This document shows, one piece after another, positions 8,966 through 19,525 of a stretch of 64,000 bases of DNA (positions within the stretch are counted from its first letter, which is position 1; every line of letters begins with the position of its first letter). Made by a program: the position numbers and the translations under genes. The notes beneath the pieces are model-generated. The model was not told where the DNA came from. It saw only the letters and a list, made by a program, of their open reading frames with translations, and searched no databases. The DNA comes from Plumapathes pennacea (Eukaryota > Cnidaria > Anthozoa > Antipatharia > Myriopathidae). The stretch lies in NCBI GenBank assembly GCA_964036295.1, contig OZ038466.1, positions 12,062,001 to 12,126,000 on the forward strand. Direction: 5' to 3'.

Positions 8966-11900
8966 GTGACTCTGAAAAACGTATCTGAGAGACATATACA
9001 GCTGTAGATCGACCCTTAACATACACCAGCAGATCAAATATTCTCCCATTTTCTGCGTAACTTTCAAACCCACAGATGGCTTCGATCTTTACCTTTAATA
9101 GTCCAAATAGATATTTATTCTCCAAACCTATTCTGAACAAAATGTACGTGTAGTATTGTGAGAATTGATAGTCTGACCATCTTGAACCCCTTTCAGTTCT
9201 TCCTCCCTCTATTCTTTCACTTCCGCTTCTACTGTCTAGAAACAGGATACTTGGCCCCTCCCCCATCAAATTTGCAACTGTCCTGACAAACATAATTTAC
9301 GACAAGTTTTGTTAAGAATAGAATTTTTCTTTAGTCTAATATTTATCACAAGGAATCTCACGGACACTACTCGCGTAGACCGTTTCAATATCAAGTTAGA
9401 ATGACTTTTGTTTGTTTACAATCACACTGTGAAGACCTAATACTGAGCCTGAAACACCTGCACACAACTATTATTTGGTGAACAATGAGCAACAAATACG
9501 CGTCCATCAGAAGTCACTGCGAGACATCCGGGCATCTTGAGCCTTCCTAACCAAAATTCTCCAAATGATGTGACAAACTCTCCATCAAGCGTATAGACCT
9601 GAACACAACTATTTTTGCCATCACCGACAAACAGTAAGTCATCTGTGCCGACTGCAAGGCCAAGATTGTTATTACATGGGCTCTGACCAATATCACAAAG
9701 ATGAGAACCATGTAAATCAAACACTTTGATCGCTACTCTGAAAACACTAACAAAATACTTTTTATCAAAGAAGATGGCGCTGCGTGGACTGTCTCCTGGA
9801 TAGAAGCACAGAACTAGATATCCTCCAGGGGAGAACACGTTGACGGCATTATCTTCATAGTCACACACCACTATATTGTCATCATTTGTGACAGAGACAC
9901 CCCAGGGCCGCTTCAGCACATCCTGACCGAACTTGCTGATCCAATGACCAGTGGAGCTGAACACTTGGATTCTGGAGTTGCATTTATCAGCGACAACAAT
10001 GTGACCAGCCTTGTTGTACGCGAGTCCTGCAGGGGACCTGAGTTGTCCATCCGCAGTTCCTTTTGTCCCAAACTCCCTCAGGTACTGACCATCAGTACTG
10101 AAGATCTGCACTCGGTGGTTGTCGCTGTCTGACACTGCCACCTCCCCTGCTCTAGTCACTGCTATGCCACAAGGACACTTAAACTGTCCATTGCCTGATC
10201 CACGTGACCCAAACTTAGCCACTGTTTTGTACCCACATGGTCGTCTCTTTGTCACGTAAGTATCCAAGGAACTATTGGAGGGGAAGAGGAATTCCGCGGT
10301 TCTAGAAGTCACTCGGTGATGCAATTTTTTTGTGTTTGTTTCTGGTCCTCGAGTCTGCGTTTTCTGGGGGTCGGCCAAACCGCTGCGGACTTGACCCAAA
10401 GGTGAGTTCTCTAAAAGGTGTGACACGTCTTCGTCAGGCATGTATTTCACATGAACAATCTTGAGAGGCTGATAATTTGTCGAGACATCCAACACTTCTT
10501 GAGCTTGGCTCATCGCAGATGGCTCAACTGTTATCACTTCACTGATCCCTCGTTGTCTAACACTGCGCAGATGTTCGATTATACTTTTCAATTTACTTAA
10601 ATGTTCTATTTGATCTTGGAAATTTTTCTCTGCATCTTCTTCAACCGCGTCCACTTCCGTCAACAGTTTTTGTTCGTGCCGCTTCAGCAGTTTCATTAAT
10701 CTTCCGCAGTTTTGTTGAACGGCTTCTCGGGTTTGTTTGAGTTGCTGTTGATTTTTTCTGCGAGTTTCAATGTCTCTGTTCACTTGTTTAGTCAAGGTGT
10801 CAGCTCGCTCTTGTGCTTTGGTTTCGGTTTCTTTTAAGCGTAACTTGGCTGCCTCGACCGCTTCTTCGAATTGTTTCATGTCGTCTTGATGTTGTTGACG
10901 TTGAACTGTTAGAATATCCTTGAGCCGGATTAGATGGCATGCCGTCGGGAAATTGTCGAAGTTGCCGCTTCCACGAGGCAAATCGATCTTTGCCCTGCAT
11001 TCAGGACACGCAATCGGTCGTCGGTTTTCGCGTGATTGCTCGGCCAACTCGTTCATACAGTGGCAACAGAACGTATGAAGACACGGCAGGGTTTTAGGAT
11101 TGGTGTAGATGTTAAGACATATTGAACATTCCAGCTCTTTTTCTAGACCACCGACTAAAATACTCGAAGACGAAGCCATAACTATGTGTTAGGGAGTGAA
11201 ATATGGTAATCTGTAATCGATATTTTGTTAATTTAGTTGTAAGGGACACAACCTAATCTTGAACCTTCCTCGTTACCAGGCTCTTGGATGTCCAGTGCAA
11301 AAAACAGACGGACAATCTGTAAATTGAACACCTGATCATATTCACCTAATAAAAATGGTATGGCGCACAAACTTTTTGTTTAGCTTGGTTGTCAGAAGTT
11401 TTATGTCATCCCTTTTGAGTCTGTGCTGAAATGCGCGAATCAGATTTTACTGACAGCAGATTCAATTTCCCGAAACTAAAAGTTGTTTCGTTGTGCGGAT
11501 CTCTAGCAAAATATTTATTTCTCTTCATTGCGCAGACGCGACAGAAATCGGGAAACAAAACACTTCGCGAGAACAGGACTGCAAATGAAGCCTAAGTTAA
11601 GAAATTAGGTGAAAAAAGCTACTTCCGAAACCACAACATTCCGTATGCTGGGACTGTCCGCATCACAGGTAGCCCAAGCTATTGGAGCGTGTCATGTGAT
11701 ATGTGATACCCACCGGGTTGAGCAACAATCAAGACGGTTGGATTTTATACGGGTTTGTATGGGAGATTTCGGTCGTTCGCAAACTCGGTTTTTACGGCAA
11801 TGAATTTTTCCTATGTGTATTTTTTTAGGGAGATTTAGCGAAGCAAAATTGAGCGGATCGCGTTGTAAGCAAACCCAATTCTGTTTACAGCGTACAGATG

Positions 11901-12127
11901 CAAAGGTGAAACCTAATCCTACAAGTTGCGGAACATGCACATTGTGTATGCAACAGTTGAAACCCATATTTGTCGTAGCAGTTCCGTAGATTATTTTGTC
12001 AAATTAGAGTCATTTTAGTGGTATTGGATAATGGCTTAGCTGGAAAACCAAACACATGATTTTGTGTAACGGTGTATAAAATTTGGCCCTTAAGCCTGAG
12101 AAGCGGATTCAGACCGGTTTACACCGG
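8966..12127 (-). repeat. Tandem segmental duplication, copy A (contains T3)
   Basis: This unit of about 3.2 kb is followed directly by copy B (12128 to about 15790). The 3' flank (8966-9430 against 12128-12875), the coding regions and the 5' flank (11340-12120 against 14850-15790) align in the same order. Shared anchors include CACAGATGGCTTCGATCTTT, AAAAAAGCTACTTCCGAA and CAAATTCTGTTTAC-like text. Boundaries are estimated by eye. Confidence 0.7.
9437..11179 (-). CDS. TRIM-NHL protein T3: RING, coiled coil, NHL; no B-boxes, filamin lost
   Basis: Single-exon gene of 580 aa starting MASSSSILVGG. The C3HC4 RING is intact (C18, C21, C33, H35, C38, C41, C58, C61). After the RING, VQRQQHQDDMKQFEEAVE leads straight into the coiled coil, so both B-boxes are absent. 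The filamin domain is missing except for a degraded last strand near LHHRVTSRTAEFLFPSNSS. The NHL propeller is more diverged than in the paralogs: the usual DSHVIKVFDS is FRVAIKVFDL, the fifth repeat is shortened (GQSPCNNNLGLAVG), and the sixth reads AHCSPNNSCVQVF. Probable RING E3 ligase. T3 is the intact partner of pseudogene T4 in a tandem duplication. Relaxed constraint is possible, but the frame is fully open. Confidence 0.85.
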   Translation of the reverse strand: MASSSSILVGGLEKELECSICLNIYTNPKTLPCLHTFCCHCMNELAEQSRENRRPIACPECRAKIDLPRGSGNFDNFPTACHLIRLKDILTVQRQQHQDDMKQFEEAVEAAKLRLKETETKAQERADTLTKQVNRDIETRRKNQQQLKQTREAVQQNCGRLMKLLKRHEQKLLTEVDAVEEDAEKNFQDQIEHLSKLKSIIEHLRSVRQRGISEVITVEPSAMSQAQEVLDVSTNYQPLKIVHVKYMPDEDVSHLLENSPLGQVRSGLADPQKTQTRGPETNTKKLHHRVTSRTAEFLFPSNSSLDTYVTKRRPCGYKTVAKFGSRGSGNGQFKCPCGIAVTRAGEVAVSDSDNHRVQIFSTDGQYLREFGTKGTADGQLRSPAGLAYNKAGHIVVADKCNSRIQVFSSTGHWISKFGQDVLKRPWGVSVTNDDNIVVCDYEDNAVNVFSPGGYLVLCFYPGDSPRSAIFFDKKYFVSVFRVAIKVFDLHGSHLCDIGQSPCNNNLGLAVGTDDLLFVGDGKNSCVQVYTLDGEFVTSFGEFWLGRLKMPGCLAVTSDGRVFVAHCSPNNSCVQVFQAQY

Positions 12128-12878
12128 AAAATGAAAAACTTATATGAGAAACATACATCAGCAGATCAGATAATCTTCCATTTTCCGCGCAATTTTCGAA
12201 CGCCACAGATGGCTTCGATCTTTACCTCAGTTTAGTCTCCAAATATAGATATCTATTCTCCAAACCCATTCTGAACAAAATGTACGTGTAGTATTGGGAG
12301 AATTGATAGTCTGACCAACTTAAACCCCTTTCAGTTCACAGCCATTGAGCGCCTGCAACAAGGTGACAGACTGCATTTATCTACAACTGTATTTATTGTT
12401 GTTATAATGTGCTAACGATTATTTTCCTCGCAGTCAGTTAAAGAAATAAGTTATATTTAAAAATATGACAAAACTACAGTTGTTCCTTATCTACAGCAAG
12501 ATTTTAGAGACGCCTATTGGAAAAGGGCCTCCAGGGAGCAACTTGTCACTATCAAACAATTTACCATAAAAGAGTAAAAACAAAGCGGGCTGAATTTACG
12601 TCCTCCTACCTAGCCCCTCCCCCATAATCAACCACATCGTCTGTAAATTAATCACTCGTCATCTGCTACACACATTTCACACACATTTACTTCTTCATGT
12701 CATAATTTCTAATTTGCAACTGTCCTGACAAACATAATTTACGACAAATTTTGTTAAAAATATAAAATTTTTATAGTCTAATATTTATCACAAGGAATCT
12801 CACGGACACTACTCGCGTAGACCGTTTCAATATCAAATTAGAATGATTTTTGTTTGTTTACAATCACACAGTGAAGAG

Positions 12879-14618
12879 CTAATATTGAGCTTGAAAGACC
12901 TGCACACGATTATTGATTCGATCAGTAACGAACAAGCGTCCATCAGAAGAGACTGCGAGGAAAGTGGGAAAGTTAAACTGGCCTAACCCCAACCCACGTG
13001 ACCCAAATGATGCGACAAACTGTCCATCAAGCGTAGAAACCTGAACATGATTATTTATGCTATCACAGACAAACAGTAAGTCATCTGTGCTGACTGCAAG
13101 GCCATTACTAACTTCGAACGTTGCACTCTTAAGGGGGCTCTGGCCAATATCATAAAGATGAGAACCATGTGAATCTAACACTTTGATCACGTAACCAGTA
13201 ACACCAAAATAAAACTTCTCGTTAGAAAAAGATGGCGTGGTGCGGATAACTTCCTGGATCAAAGCACAGGACTAGATCTCCTCCAGGGGAGAACATGTTA
13301 ACGGTCCTTTTCTCGACGTCACACACCACTATATTATCATCACTTGTGACAGAGACGCCATAGGGCTGCATCAACATATCCTGACCAAACGTGCTGATCC
13401 ACTTGGATTCTGGAGTTGTTTTTATCATCGACAACAATGTGACCAGCCTTGTTGTAGGCGAGTCCTGCAGGGAACCTGAATTGTCCATCCGCAGTTCCTT
13501 TTGTCCCAAACTCCCTCAGGTAGTGACCATCAATACTAAAGATCTGCACTCAGTGGTTGTAGCTGTCCGACACTGCTACCTCCCCTGCTCTAGTCACTGC
13601 TATACTACGAGGACACAACAACTTTCCTTTGTCTGACCCACATGACCCAAATTTAGCCATTGCTTTGTGCCCACGTGGACGTCTCTTTGTCACGTAAGTA
13701 TCCGAGGAACTATTGGAGGGGGAGAAGATTCTGGTTCTAGTAGTCACGCGGTGATGCAAATCTTTTGTGTTTGTTTCTGGTCCTCGGACCTGCATTTTCT
13801 GGGGGTTGGCCAAACCGCTGCGGACTCGACCCAATGGTGAATTCTCCAAACTGCGTGACACGTCTTCGTCAGGCTTGTGTTCTTGGCTCATTCCACATGA
13901 ACAATCTTGAGAGGCTGATAATTTGTCGAGACATCCAACACTTCTTGAGTTTGGCACATCGCAGATGGCTCAACTTTCAGAACTTCACTGATCCCTCGTT
14001 GTCTAAAACTGCGCAGATGTTCGATTATACTTTTCAATTTACTTAAATGTTCTGCTTGATCTTTAGAATTTTTCTCTGCATCTTCTTCAACCGCGTCCAC
14101 TTCTGTCAACAGGTTTTGTTCGTGCCGCTTCAGCAGTCCACTAATCTTCCGCAGTTTTGTTGAATGGCTTCTCGCGTTTGTTTAAGTTGCTGTTGATTTT
14201 TTCTGCGAGTTTCATTGTCTCTATTCACTTGTTTAGTCAAGACGTCAGCTCGTTCTTGTGCTTTGGCTTCGGTTTCTTTCAAGCATAACTTGGCCGCCTC
14301 GGCCGCTTCTTCGAGGTGTTTCATATCGTCTTGATTTTCTTGACGTTGGACTGATACAATGTCCTTGAGCCGGTTCAAATGGCATGCCGTCGGGAAACTG
14401 TCGAAGCTGCTTCCATGAGGCAGATAAATTCTTGCCCTGCATTCAGGACATGCAATCTGTAGTTGTTTTTTGCGTGATTGCTCGGCCAACTGGTTGAGGC
14501 AGTGGCAACAGAACGAGTGAGTACACGGCAGGGTTTTTGGATTGGTGTAGGTGTTAAGGCATATGGAACACTCCAGCTCTTTCTCCAAGTTATTGAGTAA
14601 ACTCGAAGATGAACCAAT
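12879..14618 (-). pseudogene. Broken TRIM-NHL gene T4
   Basis: The closest relative is T3. The expected start codon before GSSSS is ATT (14616-14618), although an upstream in-frame ATG exists at 14714. RING cysteines are present. Visible breaks, in gene order, are: a one-base deletion near 14135-14145 just before the LLKRHEQ segment; a short insertion near 13885-13897 that ends the frame after KIVHVE; a CGA-to-TGA nonsense change at the first NHL repeat (about 13552, within DSYNHRVQIF); a deletion of about 20 bases near 13401 removing part of QVFSSTGHW; and a further frameshift near 13230-13260. B-boxes and filamin are absent as in T3. With at least five lesions it cannot encode a full protein. 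The C-terminal NHL frame (12879-13262) remains open. Confidence 0.88.
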
Positions 14619-15212
14619 AATTGCGCATTCAGCGAGTGATAATGCTGTGTGTATATCTGGTGATCTGTAATCAATATTTTGTATATTTTTAAATTGTGAA
14701 GCATTCCTGTACACAACCTGATACTTGCAAGCTTCCTCGTTACTAGGCTATTTGAATGTCAGGTGCAAACACAAACGGACAATTCGTAAACTAAAACCTG
14801 ATAAACTGATATTCAAATGATAAATAGTATATTCATCATTATTTATCTTCGACAGGAAGCAGTGGTATATGGTGCAGAAACTTTTTGTTTTGCTCGGCTG
14901 TCAGAAGTTTTATGTCATCACTTTTGTTCTGTGCTGAAATGCGCAAATCAGATTCACACTGAACAGCAGATTCAATTTCCCAAAACTGCAAGATGTTTTG
15001 TAGTACGGATCTCTAATAAAAAACATTAAATTCGTTTTATTGACCAGACGCGACTGAAGTTGTCAACAGAAGGAAACGAAAGAGAACAGGACTGCAATGG
15101 AGTCTAGGTTAAGAAAAGATCTGAAAAAAGCTACTTCCGAAGCCACAACATTCCGTACAGGCTGGCACTGTCATTCACAACGGAGATTAACCTCTTGGCT
15201 AAGAAACGTTAA

Positions 15213-15436
15213 GGGCCAATTTTCTAAACAAGGTTTAGACCGCGGTTAAGAAAGTACGGTAAGATTTAAACAATGGCATGCTTAACGGGCATAGGCTAAA
15301 CGTCGTCTTTATAAACGACTCGAATCCATGCTACAAAACGTTAAAACGTTTGGCTGACCCTGTTTTACGGCGTCCGTCTAAACTTCAATTTAGAGATAAA
15401 TAGGTCTAAGTACGCTTTGTTTAAAAAATAGGCCCC
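15213..15436. mobile_element. MITE inserted in duplication copy B
   Basis: The ends GGGCCAATTTTCTAAACAA and, in reverse complement, GGGGCCTATTTTTTAAACAA form terminal inverted repeats around 224 bp without coding content. The related flank at 8527-8560 (AAGAAACGTCAGGGTTTTGG) looks like the empty site: here AAGAAACGTTA is separated from AGGGTTTAGTGG by the element. The target duplication is probably two or three bases. Confidence 0.6.
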
Positions 15437-15790
15437 AAGGGTTTAGTGGTCAAACTTCAGTTGCTTGAATTTACGATGTAGCTCTAAATCCGTTGAACAG
15501 AGTATATTCTAAATCTTGTAAGCAAAACCAAATTCTGTTTACACTAGCGTAGAGATGAAAACAAAGGTGACACTTAATCCTACAAGTCGCGGGACATGCA
15601 CATTGTCCAGTATGACTAGTCGATGCTATGCAACAGTTGAGACCCATATTTGTTGTAACAGTTTCGTAGAATTTTGTCAGGTTAGAGTCGTTTTAGTGGT
15701 GTTGAATAATCGGACCCACGCAACTTGAAAACTGAACACATGGTTTTGTGTAATTGGCCCCGAAGGCTGAGAACCGGTTTACGGAAACCG

Positions 15791-17204
15791 GCCAGATTTG
15801 AAATGGCGTTTTGGCCGAATCCGGCAATCTCAAAATTCTCCCGTTGGACCCCCTAGAAGCTCGCGCCTAAATGGCCCTCTCACACTTGGAAACCAGTCAA
15901 ACTTTCTCGTGGATCCGCTTCTGAGCCTGTATTATTCTAATCGTGCTTTGGTCCCAGAAAAATAGAACTTTAGGCCGGACCCTGTTGTTCAGGGCCCGAT
16001 TGAGTTAATCCAGGATTAATCAAATCCTTTTTCTCAACCTGGAAGGTTTTGTTCTAAACAAAAATGGAAGACGAATTCTGAGGAAATTTCCACATTTTCA
16101 GGCAGAAAGATGACACTTTTAGTCTTATCCCATAATTAACCTACAGTACTAAACGTGCTTTAAACAACTAGGCCCAGGATATAATTACCAAATACTTTCT
16201 CTCTATTGACCAACAAAACTTCAAAGTTTTAGTCGAAAACCGTATCAACGGCAAGTAGAGTTCTGAACGAAACTAAAACACTACACGTTTGGACCAGGAT
16301 CCAGAATTAGCTTTTAAATAAAGAGCCCTTATGTTCTTGAGCCCTTATTGGTCTAATTGAGTGATAGCAGTGACGTCCATACACCCATTAAGAAGCTCTC
16401 GGAGTTGTGAAACTTGAGGCCGTAGCCGCTAACTTCAGGGGGAGATAAAAAAAAAGCTTGACGAGCAACAGATTGGACGTGGTTTGCGGTATAAACACCC
16501 CCTAAGTTTGTTTTTATAACCGAAGTGGAAAAGACTGCTTGGCTTAGGTCTATTAACAAACTAGCAGTCTAGGGTATGATTAGAGGACCACCATACGAGG
16601 TGAAGAGTTAAAAGCAATACAATTGAAGGAAAAGAAAAGAAAACATGTAATTTTGCATTTTTTCATTGTCTATTAAAATTTTATATCTTGTCAGTTAGCC
16701 ATATGTACAAACGATATCAGTTGAATGACAGACTTCATCGCCCCATACACTGACACAAGGAAAAAAACGGCTGGAGCAGGGGGAAAGGAGTACAAATCTA
16801 CCTATTCAGGGACATTAGTTGATGTTGTTACATTATACTTTTAGAGCTAGTGGGAGTTTAAGGCACTTTAAATGTGAATAATGCATCCCAAGTTAACTTT
16901 CTAGTCAGACAAGCTGGCGGATTTTGTAATCTAGTACTCCTCTGTTCTCAATTATCCTTGTCCACCTGACTCCAGATCAGTAAAACGCTTATCAGGCGCA
17001 GCATAGTTTTACTAAATGATCAAAAAGAAAAACTGATTAATTGAAACGGTATGTAGACGTAAACAATTTAATTAGAACAAGCAACGTTCACTTATCGTTT
17101 TACTGTCAAACAGTTCGAGCGGAAAGAGGCAAAACAAGGGCAAAACATCCACCCCACCCCACCCCACTCCTCTCTGAGTCCTGTTGTTCTTTCTACAAAA
17201 GTGA
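15791..17204. other. Intergenic region between T4 and T5
   Basis: No intact gene is seen. The segment contains a relic of the last exon of GPR180 (about 16366-16520, with intron flank to about 16575), described separately. Between 16600 and 17204 I see only AT-rich sequence, a C-rich run near 17149-17170 and the T5 downstream flank. Confidence 0.5.
16366..16520 (-). pseudogene. Relic of the terminal GPR180 exon
   Basis: The minus strand aligns with the last exon of the GPR180 gene at 24785-24988. Readable protein pieces are LGGVYTANHVQSV (exon: [11 protein letters not shown]) and PPEVSGYGLKFHNSESFLMGV (exon: [22 protein letters not shown]). About 50 bases in the middle, covering most of the [18 protein letters not shown] part, are deleted. 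DNA upstream of the exon (16520-16575) also matches GPR180 intron 9 (about 24995-25050: GGCTTAGGTC against GGCTGAGGTC, then AAACTAG). Presence of intron DNA argues for a DNA-level duplication rather than retroposition. Confidence 0.75.
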
Positions 17205-19469
17205 TCATGCGACCTTAACGTAAAACACCTGAAACACCTGCACACGGTGGTTCTCATCAGTAACGAACACGCGACCGTCAGGCATTACTGCGATGAAATT
17301 TGAAAGAATGAATTGTCCTAACCCCGAACCTCGTGACCCAAATGATGTGACAAACTTCCCATCAAGCGTAAAAACCTGAACACGATGATTGTTGCTATCA
17401 CAGACAAACAGTAAGTCATCTGTGTTTACTGCAAGGCCCCGTGGGTTAATAAAACGGCCCGCTTCATTCCCATACTGACCAAAATAACCAGATAACCAGC
17501 TATCAGACAAAGTAAACTTTCTAATCACGTGACTACCAAGACTAACAAAATACTTCCCATTGCAGAAAATGGCGCACTGCGGTAACTGATTTGACTGGAA
17601 GGTCCGGAGTAGCACACCTTCAGGGGAGAATACGATCACGGCCTTATTTCCATGGACACACACATTTTTCCCACCCTTTTGTACTAACTTCCCTTCAAAA
17701 CCACACACCACTATATTATCTTCACTTGTGACAGAGACATCACTAGGCCACTTCAATACATCCTGACCAACCTTGCTGATAAAACGGCCAGTGGAGCTGA
17801 ACACTTGGATTCTGCAGTTGCCTTTATCAGCAACAACGATGTGACCAGCCTTGTCGTACGCGAGTCCTGTAGGGCAACTGAGTTGTCCATCCGCAGTTCC
17901 TTCTGTACCAAACTCCCTCAGGTACTGACCATCAGCACTGAAGATCTGCACTCGGTTGCTGTAGCTGTCCGACACTGCTACCTCCCCTGCTCTATTCACT
18001 GCTATGCCATCAATACATCTAAACTGTCCTTTGTCTGATCCAAGTGATCCAAATTTGGCCACTGCTTTGTACCCACGTGGTTGTCTCTTGGCCACGTTAG
18101 CATCCACGGGACTGTTGGCGGGAGACTGGCCTCGGATTCTCACAGTCACGTGATGCAGTCCTTCAGTGTTGGGTGTAAAACAAACTGTGTAAGTCCCGTC
18201 CTTTCTGTCTTCAACTTCTGTTTCCACTTCATCTCCGGCAGGAGACAGAATTTGTACAGACACGTGTTCAGATGCCGAGTAGCAGATGTTGTCTTTAGTG
18301 TCTTTCGTCACAACAGGAGATTGTGCTTTTGTTTTGAGTCCTCGACTCGGCTGGGTTTTCTGGGGGTCGTTCCACCCGCTATGAACTCGCCCCAAAGGTG
18401 ACTTCTCTAAACGGCGTGACACATCTTTATCAGGCTTGTATTCCACATCAACAATCGTAAGAGGCTGATGGTTCTCCAAGGCATCCAGCACTTCCTGAGT
18501 TCGACTCATTGCAGATTGCTCAGCTTTTAGAACTTCTTCGCTCGTTGCTCGTACTCTAACACTACGCAAATACTCAGTGATACTGTTCAGCTGCGCTCGG
18601 CGTAGCTCTGAATTCTTTGTCTGGTCGTTGCACTTCTTCTCCAGATCTTCTTCAAACGTTTCCACTTCTGTCAACAGTTGTTGTTCGTGCCGCTTCAACA
18701 ATTCCATTAATCTGCGGCTGTTTTCTTGAATGGCTTTTCGAGTTTCTTTGATTTGTTTTTTTATATTTCTTCGGGTGTCGTTGTCTTTTTTCGTTTGCTC
18801 TTCCCAGACGTCAGATCGCTCTTGTACCTTGATTTCTGCTCCTTGCAAGCGTCTCTTGGCTTTCTCAGCGGCTTCTTTCAGGTACTCTAAGTCGTGGTTC
18901 TTGTGTGTTATTGTGGTGCATTTCTGACAAATACAGTGTTGGCAGGTTTTACAGAAATACTCCAACACTGCGTTGTCGTGAAACTCTTCTTGGCAAATCT
19001 GAGGTGTGCGGAGTATCTCTTGTACATCTGCGTCTTGGATCTTATTCAATGCTGCCACGCGATGACCTTTCAACGCTTTGAGTGTAAAATGCAAATCTTG
19101 ACAGTCGACACAAATGAAGCATTTACAGTTGAAGCAAAACGCCACGACTTCAGATTTCTTATCACAAGAGCCGCATGGCACTTCAATTTCCTGACGCTGA
19201 ACCGATACAATGTCCTTAAGTCGGTTTAGATAAAACGCACTCGGGAAAACGTCGAACTTTGTTCCCTGAGGCAAGTCGATTTGTGTTCTGCAGTCAGGAC
19301 ACGCGATCTGTTGTTGGTTTTCGCGTGATTTCTCGGCCAACTCGTCAAGGCAGTGACAACAGAACGTGTGAAGACACGGCAGGGTTTTAGGATTGGTGTA
19401 GATGTTGAGACATATGGAACATTCCAACTCTTTTTCCAGACTATCGGCCAAGTTCGAAGACGAAGCCAT
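17205..19469 (-). CDS. TRIM-NHL protein T5: full RING, two B-boxes, coiled coil, filamin, NHL
   Basis: Single-exon gene of 754 aa with the full domain order of TRIM2/TRIM3/TRIM71-type proteins. RING: C17, C20, C32, H34, C37, C40, C57, C60. B-box 1 spans about residues 99-136 (PCGSCDKK...CFICVDCQDLH), B-box 2 about 159-192 (CQEEFH...CICQKCTTITHKNH). A coiled coil follows to about residue 340, then a filamin domain and six NHL repeats. In the NHL region the usual VVCDxxxxTVNVFSP reads VVCGFEGKLVQKGGKNVCVHGNKAVIVFSP, an insertion of about 14 residues between two blades. Together with T7 it represents the likely ancestral architecture of the family. It shares a proximal promoter block with T7. 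Probable RING E3 ligase; target unknown. Confidence 0.92.
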   Translation of the reverse strand: MASSSNLADSLEKELECSICLNIYTNPKTLPCLHTFCCHCLDELAEKSRENQQQIACPDCRTQIDLPQGTKFDVFPSAFYLNRLKDIVSVQRQEIEVPCGSCDKKSEVVAFCFNCKCFICVDCQDLHFTLKALKGHRVAALNKIQDADVQEILRTPQICQEEFHDNAVLEYFCKTCQHCICQKCTTITHKNHDLEYLKEAAEKAKRRLQGAEIKVQERSDVWEEQTKKDNDTRRNIKKQIKETRKAIQENSRRLMELLKRHEQQLLTEVETFEEDLEKKCNDQTKNSELRRAQLNSITEYLRSVRVRATSEEVLKAEQSAMSRTQEVLDALENHQPLTIVDVEYKPDKDVSRRLEKSPLGRVHSGWNDPQKTQPSRGLKTKAQSPVVTKDTKDNICYSASEHVSVQILSPAGDEVETEVEDRKDGTYTVCFTPNTEGLHHVTVRIRGQSPANSPVDANVAKRQPRGYKAVAKFGSLGSDKGQFRCIDGIAVNRAGEVAVSDSYSNRVQIFSADGQYLREFGTEGTADGQLSCPTGLAYDKAGHIVVADKGNCRIQVFSSTGRFISKVGQDVLKWPSDVSVTSEDNIVVCGFEGKLVQKGGKNVCVHGNKAVIVFSPEGVLLRTFQSNQLPQCAIFCNGKYFVSLGSHVIRKFTLSDSWLSGYFGQYGNEAGRFINPRGLAVNTDDLLFVCDSNNHRVQVFTLDGKFVTSFGSRGSGLGQFILSNFIAVMPDGRVFVTDENHRVQVFQVFYVKVA

Positions 19470-19525
19470 CGTTGTCGACTGAAGTGGGCGGAAGTGAAGT
19501 CACGAGATCAGTAAACAATACATTG
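19470..19525 (-). promoter_or_regulatory. Proximal promoter / 5' leader shared by T5 and T7
   Basis: The 56 bases before the T5 start are nearly the same as those before T7 (58775-58829). Both contain CACTTCCGCCCAC (19484-19496 on the minus strand), which joins an ETS-type ACTTCCG core to a GC-box-like CCGCCC, followed by CAGTCGACAA and then the ATG exactly 14 bases after the motif. T1, T3 and T6 do not show this block. Function as a promoter is inferred from conservation and position. Confidence 0.55.

Larger units (their letters stand above)
5977..9436. other. Intergenic region between T2 and T3, rich in old repeats
   Basis: No intact gene is seen. In order it holds an inverted-repeat element (about 6750-7024), a truncated LINE relic (about 7120-7600), a segment at 7790-7935 resembling 8440-8600, a short inverted-repeat element (8043-8196), an orphan TRIM 5' flank (8276-8600) and, from about 8966, the beginning of the T3 tandem-duplication unit. 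Open frames here are short and lack family signatures, apart from the LINE relic. Confidence 0.5.
12128..15790 (-). repeat. Tandem segmental duplication, copy B (contains pseudogene T4)
   Basis: This is the second unit of the duplication that carries T3. It is about 0.5 kb longer than copy A, partly because of an inserted inverted-repeat element at 15213-15436. Copies A and B meet near 12128 with no clear spacer, as expected for unequal crossing-over. Confidence 0.7.
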
